DNA of 64,000 nucleotides, from positions 1-64,000 of the forward strand of contig LLCB01000187.1 in the NCBI GenBank assembly GCA_001414345.1, read 5' to 3'. Source of the stretch: Hymenoscyphus infarciens (taxonomy: Eukaryota > Ascomycota > Leotiomycetes > Helotiales > Helotiaceae). Made by a program: the position numbers and the translations under genes. Positions 11,339 to 24,632 of the stretch are shown in pieces. Below the pieces are notes generated by a model. The model saw only the letters and a list, made by a program, of their open reading frames with translations, made no database searches and was not told where the DNA came from. Position 1 is the first letter of the stretch. Each line of letters starts with the position of its first letter.

Positions 11339-11497
11339 GGGCCTGTTTGGCTCGTATAAATTATTTAAATATATATATGGATATTTGATGAGATGTCTTG
11401 AATAGTGACCTCGTATAAGTTGGTGTATATTATTAATTGTTTCGTAATATATTAAGTGATTGTTTGGCTCGTGGTGTATATCCTTGTAAACAGGCCC
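11339..11497. mobile_element. Tourist-like (PIF/Harbinger-type) MITE, 159 bp, TSD TTA
   Basis: The ends are perfect inverted repeats GGGCCTGTTT and AAACAGGCCC, flanked on both sides by TTA (11336-11338 and 11498-11500). A three-base TTA/TAA target duplication with GGGCCTGTTT-like ends is the hallmark of PIF/Harbinger (Tourist) elements. TTTGGCTCGT occurs near both ends in direct orientation. It lacks strong AT bias, so it may be young or single-copy. It sits about 270 bp beyond the stop codon of the MFS gene. Confidence 0.72.
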
Positions 11498-11766
11498 TTA
11501 TGTGGATGATCTAGGGAGAAAGGGTTGAAAGAGTGAATGTTTGGTGTGTACTTTATCGTCTGATTTTTATGCGTTGTATTATGCTTCTTTGAAAGAGGTT
11601 TGGGTAATAATTTTCGTTAAAATCTGTTATGAGATTGCAGCGCTGTGAGAGTTCCAATCATCGGAACTTTCATTCGTTTTTATATATTATACTAGATGGT
11701 TCAGAGAATGATAATTTTTGAACTTTAATAGGACGTCATACATCAATCATCACTCAACCGCCACCC

Positions 11767-13980
11767 TCAACTCTCAACTCTCATCCCCTCCCTGCTCTTC
11801 CTCCCAAACCCCCACCCAATATAACTCCCCTTAACTACCCTACCACCCTCTCTATCACCCTCACCACCATCCCCACCACCCCGTCTAATCCACACATTCC
11901 CCAACCCAAGCATGCACAAAACCCCCAACCAACTAAACGCACTGAGAGCATAAAACCCAAGTACAATTCCTCTTTTCGCCGAGTCCCTCAACGCGTCCTG
12001 CGCAGCAGGCGGTAACGAATTAATCGCGTTATAAGAATTGGTTGAGGAGGATGTTAAGTCGGAGGATGATATATTAGTATTTGCATTGGAGGAGGTGATA
12101 GGGGAGGTGTTTATGGTGTTGTAGAGGATGTTGAAAAGGAGGGTCGTGGAGATTGCACCGCCGAGGGAGATGGAGAGGGACATGAGGGATACGATTCGGG
12201 CTATGGAGTGGGGGAAGTAACCTACTCCGTGGAGGGTTCCGGGCATGAAGCGGAGGCCGGTTCCTGTTCGCTTGACCTTAGTATGAAATCTCTTGGGAGA
12301 TTGGGAGTTGGGAAATGAAAGAAGAGGGGCTTCTTACCAACTCCTGTCAAGGCTAGCATGCCATAGATGAAAGATAGATTCCCACCATTCAGAGAGATGG
12401 CTAGAAGTGTTATGCCGAGAGGTTCGATGAATGTTCCGAGGAAGAGGGGGTGGAAGGTTTGACGGGGGAATTTGTTGCAGGCGAACATTGCTAGGTATGC
12501 TCCTCCTAATTCGAAATTAGCCTTTTATGTACGAATACCAATTTTACTGAGAAGGAGTGACAAGTGCAGCGAGAGAGAAAAGGAGAGGACGTACCTCCAA
12601 GTCCAGGTAAATAATACAACAAATTCTGACCCGCCTTCCCAGGTGAAAAGTTCTTCACAAGTGAGAAATACACGCCGACGAAGTAGAAGACGGCGTACAT
12701 GGCCATGCCGGTTATGAAGTTGATGTACATCAATATGCTGGCGTTTCGGGTGCAGACGAGCGTTAGTGGAACCATTGCTTTTTGGGTTGGGAAGCGGAGA
12801 GCGAGGGGGGAGCCGGGTATCATTAGGTACTCGTAGAATAGGAAGCAGCCGATGAGAATGCAGCCTATGACTAGGGGTGCGAGTACTTTTGCGGAGGACC
12901 ATTGGTATAGAGATCCTGCCCTGTAGGTTCGGGGTGTTAGTACTTCGAGGGGTAACGCTTGTGGGTTCTCGCCAGGATGATAGAGAAGGAGTGATTTTGT
13001 GAAGAGAGAGAAAGACTTACCAAGTCAACGCAAGAATGAAAAGTCCAATACCAAAGAGGAAAAGAAACTGACCCCCGAAATCAATAGTCAAAACCCTCGC
13101 CTTGAAATTCTGAGGAAGTTCCACCTCCGAATCCCCATCCGTCCTCGTGATCTTTTGCGCTCCAAGAAGTTCAGGTCGAAGAACAAAATGAATAATAGCA
13201 ATACCAACAACCGCAATCGGGATATTGATAATAAAACACCATCTCCAACTGACTTCCGTAAGATAGCCCCCCACCACAGGTCCAATTCCATATCCAACTC
13301 CTGCTACAAGTGTGAATAATGTATTATTCTTCGCATTCTCCTTTAACGAAACTTTGTCCGCCAAGACGACTCTGGTGATTATTAGAGCACCTGCAGAACC
13401 AACTCCTTGAAGTGCTCGACCGAGGAGAAGCATAGGGAATGCGGTGGTGGGTGCTGCGGAACATAATGTACTTCCGATGAGGAGGATTATCATTGCTAAT
13501 TGTAGAGCTGCATAGCGACCGAAGACATCAGCAAATTGGCCCCAGAAGGGGATGAATGATGCGGCTGTAAGGTTGTATGCTGAGACTATCCAGTTTATTT
13601 GGGACAGTTCATCTAGGAGGCTGTTAGCGCAGCTCCAAAACTTCGTAACATAGTCGAAAGGACTTACTAAATTCCGAGGCGATATAGGGAAGTGCTCCTG
13701 CTATGATGGTTGTATCGAGGGACTGGACAAGGAAAGGTAGACTGAGACCTGCAATCAGTTTCCAGCGATACTTTCTCATCGATTTGGTCTTCTGCTTGCA
13801 AACTTCGCATGGCCCGTTCCTGTCATTGCTCGAGACCTCAGCGTTCTTCTCTTTGCTGGCATCTTGAAAGTCCGGTGCTTCGGAAGTGTGGCTGACATTC
13901 TGTTGGTGCTCGCAAAGCTGCGATTGGCCTGGCTTCTTTGAATCCTTTTTGAAAAACTTTTTGTACATAATCGTAGCCAT
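11767..13980 (-). CDS. MFS exporter, DHA2 (14-TMS drug:H+ antiporter) family
   Basis: Predicted CDS complement(join(11767..12263, 12338..12505, 12595..12920, 13021..13612, 13668..13980)), 631 aa with four short introns. The N-terminal cytosolic tail of about 80 residues includes two close cysteines (CEVCKQ). Motifs: LPFLVQSLDTTIIAGALP in TMS1, LNWIVSAYNLT-like region after it, LLLGRALQGVGSAGALI, antiporter motif C-like VAGVGYGIGPVVGGYL, then WRWCFIINIPIAVVGI. These define plasma- or vacuolar-membrane DHA2 exporters of toxic compounds or secondary metabolites. The C-terminal loop before the last helices is Asn/Ser/Thr-rich. The start at 13980 is the first ATG in frame. The gene is divergent from the Zn2Cys6 regulator at 15177, a common regulator/transporter arrangement; the substrate cannot be told from sequence. 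Confidence 0.88.
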
Positions 13981-14406
13981 GCTTGTGCGCAAAATTAATA
14001 GGACAGAGAATAACGAGTTTCAGAGGTAAAGTCTCTTTCAAAATCAATAAAAATAAAAATAAAAATGACGCCAGTACTCCAACGACATTCAAAAACAAAG
14101 GAAAGGCTGAAAAAATAAGAGGCTACCATCGTCTTTATCATTCCGTTCCGAAGCCACATATAATGGTCGGTTGATAGTTACCCCGGACGTGCATAGGGAA
14201 ATGGGTATGCCACTAGACACAACCTACAGCCGCACCAGAAAGCAGAATAGCATAGTACTCAAAACAGTAATTCTGTATGTTAAAATGTGATATGAATCAT
14301 TCAGCTGGAGGCTGTGATAAAAATCAACGCGTGTCGCCCTGATCTGCCTTGCGCCATGCATTTGACTAAATTTCGAGGAATTTTGGCTGAATACTTGCTG
14401 TCGGGT

Positions 14407-14622
14407 CACCAGGGGGTGCAGGAATTCGTGACTATATTCTCGAAGTACTTACACTTCTACAATTGTTCTAACTTCTTTAGAATAATAAATATCTTAAAAT
14501 CACAATTATTTAAGCCTTTTAGAATAATAGAATCGATTTATCAAGTTTTAGATAAACAATAGAAGGAATAGTAGAGAGTTGGTCAACTATTCGCTAGTCA
14601 CGAATTCCTGCATCCCCTGGTG
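14407..14622. mobile_element. 216-bp MITE in the exporter/regulator intergenic region
   Basis: The terminal inverted repeats of about 28 bp read CACCAGGGGGTGCAGGAATT then CGTGACTA at the left, and their complement at the right (ending ATTCCTGCATCCCCTGGTG). A second copy of identical length lies inverted at 32808-33023. The core GGTGCAGGAATTC is shared with the 450-bp element at 323-772. The target duplication is unresolved. It sits between two divergent genes, where it could affect expression (inference). Confidence 0.78.
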
Positions 14623-15113
14623 GGTTGAGGCACAGCACAGGCCCCCGCGAAAGGCAGATAAAAGCGGCACTTGTTGGTTTTTGGTATATCTTACTTGCTG
14701 ATATGATAGCAGAATGAGTTGAAAACTTTAAGATATTTATCACAATTGTCACCAGAACTTGTGATTTTCCCTTGAGTTTAGGACAAGAATCTGAAACCGC
14801 ATATGCTGGTGCCGCGTGTGTTAGTGCCCAACAAGCCTAGTGCCGCTTTTGAAATAAGCGCTTGTCCCAATTGGGCAAGCACGATGTTCGCTTCACTTAG
14901 TGGTGCGTGCTCCTCTCCTCCTCATCCTCTTCAGCATCAAACATTTCCTTATTTGGACGACTGCCTCTCCTGTTGGGATATCAATGAGCTTTACGGCACA
15001 CCAATTTGCATGCAGAGATTCGATACTACGTACATACGCCTTGAGATCCTGTTAACGTCGTCGAATGAGCTCCACCAAGCGAAGCGGACTCTGGCTTGGG
15101 GGTTTCAATTGGC

Positions 15114-15119
15114 CACGTG
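15114..15119. promoter_or_regulatory. CACGTG palindrome upstream of the Zn2Cys6 gene
   Basis: The E-box-like CACGTG lies 58 bp before the ATG at 15177. Such hexamers bind Cbf1-type or other bHLH factors. A single hexamer is weak evidence. Confidence 0.3.
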
Positions 15120-15176
15120 CCAAGATAGGCATTTTCGGTGTTGAGCGGACCTAACTTGGGATTGCCATCGTACAGA

Positions 15177-17226
15177 ATGGTCTTTTGTGGGAAACCATCT
15201 GGAGGGTGCCATGCGTGTAGATCACGAAAAACTAGAGTAGAAATCTTGCCTACCTACAACTCTGATCACGTTTTCAACTAACAAGCCACAGTGCGATAAA
15301 ATCGGGATTGCCGAGGGGGGCTGCACACAGTGCAGAAAAGCAAAGAGAACATGTCCTGGCTATAGGGTCGTCGGGGAGTTGATGTTTAGGGATGAAAGCA
15401 GCAACGTCGTTCGGAAATTCAAAGCCAGAGAGGCACGAGACAAAAAGGCTTTGGCTCTGCGTAGCCCTGACACCAACAGTAGCCCATCAACTATAAGTAG
15501 CCCCGGATGTTCAGAGAGCGATCAGGAAGAGAAATATCAGTCTGATAGCTCGGCTACATCTCTCGAGGTTGTGCAACAAGACCAACTATCTGTCTCATAT
15601 TCCTTGGCACCAAACCTCGAAGATAGGGCCACCTCCTTCTTTGCTTTTCACTATATTATTGATTCAAAGGGGCCAACGAGGACGCTGATGGATCGAGCAA
15701 CCCACCTTTTTCAAGAACAGCATATCGATGAACATTTGCTTTCCAGCATGAGAGCTGTTGGGCTCGCCGCCTATTCTCATACCGCCCATGCCCCATCTCT
15801 CATGAATAATGCCAAGTTCCAATACATGAAAGCAATTCAGCTTACGAATGCTGCTCTTCGCCATCCTGATGACGTTAAGAAAGATAGTACATTGATGGCT
15901 ATACAAATCCTCGCAGTATTTGAGACTGTCACTGGTTGTCGTCAGCGTTCGCTAAAGGACTGGATAGAGCACGTATATGGAGCAGCAGCGGTTATTAACC
16001 TCCGTGGACCTGAACAAGTACAAACGATTGAGGGTCGACGAATGTTATTGCAAGCGATATCTAATATTCTGATCAACTGTGTCTATCGTGGCATCCGATT
16101 GCCCGAACACCTCCGAGGATACCTGGATGAAACTTTCAAGCAATCGGAGGAAGTCCGACCAGAATATCAATTGCTGGATGTCATGGTGCGGTTTGCAGAC
16201 CTTCGAGCCGGTGTTGAAGAAGGGACCATAACAGGACCAGCCAACGTTCTATCCATTGCTCTAGACCTGGACAGCGTGCTTTTGAACTTATGCGCAAATG
16301 TTCCGCTTGGTTGGGAATACGAAACTATCTATACGGATGCCAAAACCGATGTCATTTTTGACGGCCGATACCACATTTATTGCGATTATCAAGTTTCACT
16401 CATGTGGAACTGGCTCCGAATACTAAGAATCATGTTGAACGGGTTGGTTCGAGAGGTTTTACTCAAGGGTTTCTCAGCAACTCCGCCGCTTTTCACTCAT
16501 GTCAAATATACTGCTCAGTTTCAGCTGGCCACTGAAACGGCATCTACCCTTCAGTCGGACATTTTGGCGAGTGTACCACAACATATTGGGAGAGGAAACC
16601 CACCACGGTCGATGGCCACGGAAGTCCCTTCAAGCACCACTGAAGAGTTACCTCCGATCACCATGTCTTCAGCCTCCTTTCTCATCTGGCCATTATGGTT
16701 TGCTGGAAATAGTAAGAATAACCATTCCTTTATTATTGCCAATCTTTCTCGATTCTTCTATTTTGGTCATCGCTCTCCGGCCATCTCTTATTCTCACTAC
16801 TTCCGCGCTTCTTGAATAATCGTAGATCTTACCCGAGAAGGTTTAGCAGAACGGGAACATCCAGTTCCCGATTTTCTAGAGGCTTTTCGTATGATATCTA
16901 CGATTACCCCAGCTTATTTTGTTTTATCCTTATGTACTAAAAATGCTTCCTTTGTCTTACAAATCTGCTCAAGGATCTATTTGCTTTTATATATACCCCA
17001 AAACTAAAATTTTGATCACCTAGTGGCCAACGCTACCGATAAGATCCGGGAGTTCACAATCAGGAATCTTCATTTTATCGGAAATAATCACGGTGTGCAA
17101 CAAGCTCATGTTCTAGCAAACCTACTCCAAACCTCATCCGCCATTAAAGTCTGGGACATGCAGAGGCAAACCGCCCAACCTTCGAAATCGGCACTCATAC
17201 TCCAAGATGCCAACAAACCAAGTTAA
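15177..17226 (+). CDS. Zn2Cys6 fungal transcription factor
   Basis: Predicted CDS join(15177..15236, 15292..16711, 17024..17226), 560 aa. A 55-nt intron splits the zinc cluster: exon 1 supplies Cys11-x2-Cys14 (GGCHACRSRKTR), exon 2 supplies Cys21, then GGCTQCRKAKRTCPGYR with Cys31, Cys34 and Cys41, giving Cx2Cx6Cx9Cx2Cx6C. The rest (about residues 90-540) resembles the Fungal_trans_2 regulatory domain. The third exon is found only by splicing a 312-nt intron: WPLWFAGN in exon 2 continues as MANATDKIREFTIRNL, with a typical C-terminal IKVWDMQ block. Reading through exon 2 gives an atypical tail ending at 16815, which I reject. Probable local regulator of the divergent MFS exporter (inference). 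Confidence 0.85.
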
Positions 17227-17770
17227 ATTTTTATGTTTACCGGGTCCAACGATTTGACGAACGGTAAGAAGAAATAGACGACAACTGAAGAAATAGCGGA
17301 TTCGGACACTGGCAACCCTTGCCATGCGAAACAAAAGATGACGGCACAGGTTGGCCATCGACAGAAGAAATTAGAATGGGGAATGAGACACGATTTACGA
17401 CCTTGTTTTGAACATGGCAGAAACAACGCCTCACGGTAGAAGTTCCAGAGAGGGGAATGCTCACAGCACCATCGAAGACACAGCTTGGGCGTAGCCAGTT
17501 GACTGAGCCGGGCATTTTATTCATGTTGGATGGATTGAGGTTGAGGTGACAGATTTCAGTGTATATTTTCCATCGGATTGATCAAGAAAATTTACAGTAT
17601 TTGAATTGGGGGAGATCTGGAGAAGATGAGAAGTCAGCACCACCACCACTTTTTTTTGGAAGTTATCTATTTACAATGAACAATCGATTCTATTGATCAA
17701 TTCAAGTCGTCCACTATCATTTATTCCAAGCAAAACTTTGTCTTCGAAACTCGCTTTTGGCCGTGCTGGG

Positions 17771-19995
<2,225 letters not shown>

Positions 19996-20785
19996 ACTAA
20001 AGTCTAGATAGGTTGGAGATGAGGATTAAGTTCTTTGTATATATTTATTCTTTCTGAGAGAGAGATAGCAATGTATATATCTTTGCCACATATATTTCTT
20101 CCCAATTTCTCTTAGTTCGTTATCGCTTTTGGGATTCTCTGATTCTTTCTGCAATTATTACCCGGTTCTAGTGTCACAAAACGAGATATTGCTCACAGTA
20201 CAACTACCTTTCTCGAGTTGTGCGAATACCCGGGGCAGTAAAAGGTATTGTTCACAAAGGGTTAGAATAAGTAGAAACTCACATTCTTGATTGTTCTCAA
20301 AACGCTGGAACGATGCATTTAACTATTAATTTATCAAGGTTGTACGTAGCAAAGACTGAGTCTCCTACCGACCAGGTGAGAAACACTCCAGGTCGTTCTA
20401 CCTTCTCGGTAAGATATACTCATTACCTCCGGATATTATTTGCGGATCAAGGAGAGAAGGACCTCTAAGCATCTCAGGAAATATAATTTCATAGTCTCCT
20501 GGACTTGCTCGAACAAAGTTAGTTCCAACTTCCATGGTACGGAGGACGCGGTCAAAAGTTTTGAGAATACAGCGGCTCTCACGAGGGGCGGTCACAAGAT
20601 TGTGACTCGGCCTGTTGAGATTCGGAAATCGGCTAAATCGGCATACCTGTGGTGTGTAATACCCTGTAAAATGCCCTGAAGGCTTCTGATTCACGCCCCC
20701 TGTGAAAAGGGGTTGGTACCCTGAAGCCATAGGGGTAAGCGAGCCTAAGGAGAGAATATGGGAACCAATTTACAGGGAGGTTCAC

Positions 20786-20832
20786 TGAAATACGGCGCTC
20801 AAGCCAGATTGCGGCTTTAGAGCACTATTTCA
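20786..20832. repeat. 47-bp inverted repeat
   Basis: TGAAATA...GCTCAAGCC pairs with GGCTTTAGAGC...TATTTCA, giving an imperfect stem of about 16 bp with a short loop. It lies in the gene-free region; no function is evident. Confidence 0.5.
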
Positions 20833-20910
20833 GGGCACTATTACTAGGTATTATAGCGCAGTACACTCATTCTCCATACTTTTGACCCTCCGTAGCAAAT
20901 TTTGTGTAAC

Positions 20911-21250
20911 CGAGTATTGAGTAGGCCACCAAACATCAAATCACTCGATCCCACGTTTGAGAGCTAAAAAGAGACATCACGGGTAAGCCAGACAATTGTT
21001 GAGTAAGCTCACGAATATCGAGTGATCTAAGTACTAATTTAGGAGCCAAAAAGTTTTGCGGGTAAGCTATCAACTTCTGGAGTAAGCCAACAAGTACCGG
21101 GTAACCTAACCTTACGTTTAGGGGCTAAAAGAGATTTGCGAATAAGCTATCAAAGAACAAGTAAGCTTGCAAATAGCAAGTAATCCAAGTTCATAATTTT
21201 AGCGAGTAAGCCAAACAACTTTCGAGTAAGCTAGTCAAAGTAAAGCACTC
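20911..21250. repeat. Degenerate minisatellite, about 80-bp unit, about four copies
   Basis: The anchor GGGTAAGC(C/T) recurs at about 20981, 21060, 21140 and 21213, with spacing 79, 81 and 73 bp. Between anchors a GAGTAAGC copy, an AAGTAATCCAAG-like copy and a TTTAGGGGCTAAAAG-like block recur in the same order. There is no long ORF through it. Confidence 0.65.
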
Positions 21251-22550
21251 AATTCTAGGAATTGTTTTTGAACCTCTCGACGGTATGACCAGCCCTCCTA
21301 AGGCTTGGGTTCGGTTAAATCGGCATGCCCGTGGTGCGACGCTCACAGCCTACCTCCTCTTGATAAATTTTCGAATACTTCAACACCACGATCTGCACTG
21401 TCAGAATAAAGGGGCCGGTTGGCTGGGTGAGAACGCCACACACTACCACTGGCATTTAGCCTAAAGACCCTTTCCCCTCAATTCACCCAACCTCCCTCTT
21501 TTCCACCCGTCGTTCTCCACGGAAGCTATCAAAAGTAAACACCATCTTATTCCACGAATAAAAATGAGGTATGACGCGAGCCCTGAAAAGTAGTGAACAG
21601 TCAAATAAGCGAAGTAAAAAGGCTCAACTGAGTAAAACAATTGAAGTGATTAGTGAAAGGTAGTTCAACTACCCAACCATTGCGATGAACAGTCGAGACT
21701 TGAACATCCACATTCTCATTCCTCCCATCCTTACTCACTCAACGAAACTACACAAAAACCCCGGAATAATTAAATTTAAACACAAGACTTGAGAACTTCA
21801 TTCATTACGTTAATTTAATTGTCCAACACCTGCTCAAATAAGAATCTTAAACCTCCCTTCCAATTCCCCAACCAACCTTGGTGAAACAAAACAATGCAGC
21901 CCAAGAGATGGGAAATAAGGGTAAATGACACCTGAGTACTCAGGCGTTGGAAATTAGCTTACCAGCTTACCACCGGCTTACTCGACACCGAAAAACTTAG
22001 AAAAGAAGAGGGTAGGGATATCAAACCTCCCTACCACGTGCCTACCTCCTAGATAAGATGGCTCTACTCCCTTAGCATATAAACAAACTTCCTAAATTCA
22101 ACTCTCCCAAGAGCCTAAGACAATCAAAGATATATTCCCTCATTTCACCCAGAAAAATGTAGGATAATTATATATTAGCAAGTGTCTTGGGACAGCTGAC
22201 GGCCAGCAGTCATAAAGTCTTGCAACCTGGTTTCCTATCCATGAAACGACCCATTCGTAGGATACCCGTATCACATATAGCCAACCCCGCAAAATCATAG
22301 CCCAAGTAAAAAAGCCCCCGTTCTTTTTATAAAAAGAGAAAGAAGACAGGTCTCATTGCTACAAAATACTATAATCTTACGAAACCTAACCTATCTTGCC
22401 ATCCTAAGACATGAAGTTCCTTATAAGAGAAAGAAGAGCAAAAGAAAGAACGCCCAATGAACCATCCCATCTAACAAAACTCCATACCGAATACTCTCGT
22501 AGTAACCCAATAAACACCCGCACGATCAAGACCCGAGCTATCCAAGAACC

Positions 22551-24290
22551 TCACAACCTACCCCCAACCACTCCCTCACTAACCCTCCTCCCCAACAATA
22601 CCCTCCTAGGCCCCCCCAACTCCGGCGAGCTAGCACCATCAAGATAAGTAAAGCCCGCGGGCGGGATCCGATACCCCCTCTGCCCACCACCATTCCCCCT
22701 AAAATCTCTCGCACCAAAACAACCCCCACCCCCTCCGTATACTCCATCCCGCCCACCACCATTGTCTCTATTTCCAGCCCACCCGCCCCTTCGTCCATGC
22801 CCATAGTCATCCAAATCAAACCCACAACACACAAAGCAAAAACAATGAAGCGACCCCATCCACACACGATCGCAAACCTCCAAGACGCTCTCGAGTTTGC
22901 ACTTCCAGCACCATGTTTTGCGTTTGTCCTCCGTCGTATTTTCCCTTCGATTCTGGTTATGGGTATTGGACATGAGATTTTCAGTCGAGGGATTGAGAGC
23001 TGATGGTATGGTAGGGATGGAGTTTTGTCGTTCCGGAGACTGAAATGAACGAGATGGAGTTACTGCTCTTAGACTCGTAGGCGTGACAACAAATTTCTGC
23101 GGCCCCTCAAGAACGGGAGGTTGAGGTGTAGAAGCAGCTTGGAGTCTTCTAAATGCTGTTCGTCTACCACTTCGATGCGGACAAGTAATTCGAGGTTCGC
23201 TGTTTTCAGCCATAGGCACAGCTTCCATAGGGTTAACTGCCGACGCACTCGTAGCTTCCATCGCGGTTCTCAAGAGATCAAGTTCCGAATCTCTCGCCGT
23301 CGCAGAGGGGGTGAACCTCACTCGTTGAACCAATCTCTTCCGTCGACTATTAGGCATAGTCAAAGAATGAGTAGGAATCCCCGCAATCGGCGCTCTCGTA
23401 AAAGGATGCTCATTGATAGCAGCATACGCACTTCTCGGCGGACGAAAGCGTGGTACTATTCTGCCTCCCATCCCCGGGACTCTGCCCAAAAGCACAGGTG
23501 CTTGGGGATTACACGAAGGAACCGTCGATAGTGGAGAAGGCGAATTCTCAAGACCAAGCCATCTCCGGAATCCACCTGGATGTTGTTGGTTCGCCGCCCG
23601 ATGGGGAGGAGTAAGTACCTGTCCATCAGTCCAAGAAGGCATCCCCGGCGGCGTCCCAGGTCTCGCAATTGGTGCGTGGAGAGGTGCTTTCGGTTGTGCA
23701 TATACCTCATGAATCGATGGCGCGGGACTACCTTCAATCTTCGAACACGCCTCGTGGTAAGATAATTTAATAAGGGCAACATCATCGAAACTGAAGGATT
23801 GTTTTCGTCTCGGGACGCGGGAAATACAGAAACTATCTTGATGCGTGAGAGACTTGGTTTGACAGAGGTGATCTACGGATTTTGTGCGGGCGAGAGAGCG
23901 CATTGTGAGGTTACTTTTTTGCTCGGTGATGGTGGTTAACATTGTGCCTTGGCCGTAGAGGAAAGGTATATCTGGTATTGCGATCGCTAGCGCTTTATTT
24001 TCTCCGGCTTTTATATTTGCATCCTCATCTTCCCCTTTCGATATTTCCACCAGAGAAGCAGCAGGGTCCTGTCCATTGTTGTTTTCATCGCTGATTGAGA
24101 AGTATGAGGCATCGTACATGGATTCATGGGGACTGGCAAGGTCGTCGGATGAATTTCGCAGGACGAAGGAGGTTTTGCGTCGGACTTGTTTCGAAGACAT
24201 GATTGAATTTGGAGATTGTGACCGGGGGAGAAGTGGTTGGCGTGATGGACTCGAGATATTGGGTTCTGCTGTGGAGCTGGCCGTGGCCAT
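22551..24290 (-). CDS. Uncharacterised, largely disordered protein
   Basis: A single open frame of 579 aa from the ATG at 24290; upstream in-frame sequence has no other ATG. I recognise no domain. The N-terminal half is Ser/Pro-rich with basic patches (SSKQVRRKTSFVLRNSSDD, RRKQSFSFDD) that look like phosphorylation targets. The middle is Pro/Arg-rich (GRIVPRFRPPRSAY). At about 495-535 there is a cysteine cluster (WCWKCK, then CD, HCFCFVCCGFD), followed by a Gly/Arg-rich tail containing YGGGGG and RGNGGGQRG. The tail composition is odd and a hidden intron near 22850 cannot be excluded. It is tail-to-head with the tfb1 gene, which ends at 24633. Confidence 0.6.
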   Translation of the reverse strand: MATASSTAEPNISSPSRQPLLPRSQSPNSIMSSKQVRRKTSFVLRNSSDDLASPHESMYDASYFSISDENNNGQDPAASLVEISKGEDEDANIKAGENKALAIAIPDIPFLYGQGTMLTTITEQKSNLTMRSLARTKSVDHLCQTKSLTHQDSFCISRVPRRKQSFSFDDVALIKLSYHEACSKIEGSPAPSIHEVYAQPKAPLHAPIARPGTPPGMPSWTDGQVLTPPHRAANQQHPGGFRRWLGLENSPSPLSTVPSCNPQAPVLLGRVPGMGGRIVPRFRPPRSAYAAINEHPFTRAPIAGIPTHSLTMPNSRRKRLVQRVRFTPSATARDSELDLLRTAMEATSASAVNPMEAVPMAENSEPRITCPHRSGRRTAFRRLQAASTPQPPVLEGPQKFVVTPTSLRAVTPSRSFQSPERQNSIPTIPSALNPSTENLMSNTHNQNRRENTTEDKRKTWCWKCKLESVLEVCDRVWMGSLHCFCFVCCGFDLDDYGHGRRGGWAGNRDNGGGRDGVYGGGGGCFGARDFRGNGGGQRGYRIPPAGFTYLDGASSPELGGPRRVLLGRRVSEGVVGGRL

Positions 24291-24632
24291 TTCGAATATC
24301 AAAGGGTGCTGTAATGAAACTTGATATAGATCAAAGAATACTTCCAAGATGGAAACAATATTGACTGGTCGCCACAAGATGATGGCTAAGACATTCGTTG
24401 GATTGTTGCATACCAAGGATGATGATGAAAAGAAAAAAGTCTGGAAGAATCTGAAAACGGAAGGAAAGTATGGAAACGAAGATACGGAAGGAACCTTAGG
24501 GTTTAAAAGTACAGATAGTTCTTACAGGTACTTTTGACATTGTTCTACAGACCATCGCACCTTCCCCTTATGACAACGCCATCGCTATGATATCAGAGGA
24601 TCCCGCGAAGGAACCTAGACCCCGTGCCCAAA

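Larger units (their letters stand above)
3200..11340. other. AT-rich repeat block with RIP signature
   Basis: About 8 kb is extremely AT-rich, TpA-rich and stop-dense on both strands, and no ORF here looks like protein. Where two copies of a sequence can be compared (LTRs, terminal repeats, duplicated segments), differences are mostly C/T and G/A transitions, the product of repeat-induced point mutation. The nested elements are listed separately. Between about 8940 and 9590 I see only short purine/pyrimidine tracts and microsatellites. Confidence 0.85.
20000..22550. other. Gene-free intergenic region
   Basis: About 2.5 kb between two converging genes. The only extended open frame (20398-20730, reverse) lacks recognisable protein features. 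A 25-bp sequence, GCTAAATCGGCATACCTGTG and its variant GTTAAATCGGCATGCCCGTG, recurs at about 20634 and 21314, bracketing a minisatellite. It may be the remains of an old repeat. Base composition is closer to normal than in the AT-rich blocks. Confidence 0.6.

Noticed and set aside
16712..16815. C-terminal tail of the Zn2Cys6 protein read through to 16815
   Set aside because: The tail is unlike the family, and a GTAAGA donor with an acceptor at 17023 joins a typical C-terminal exon in phase.
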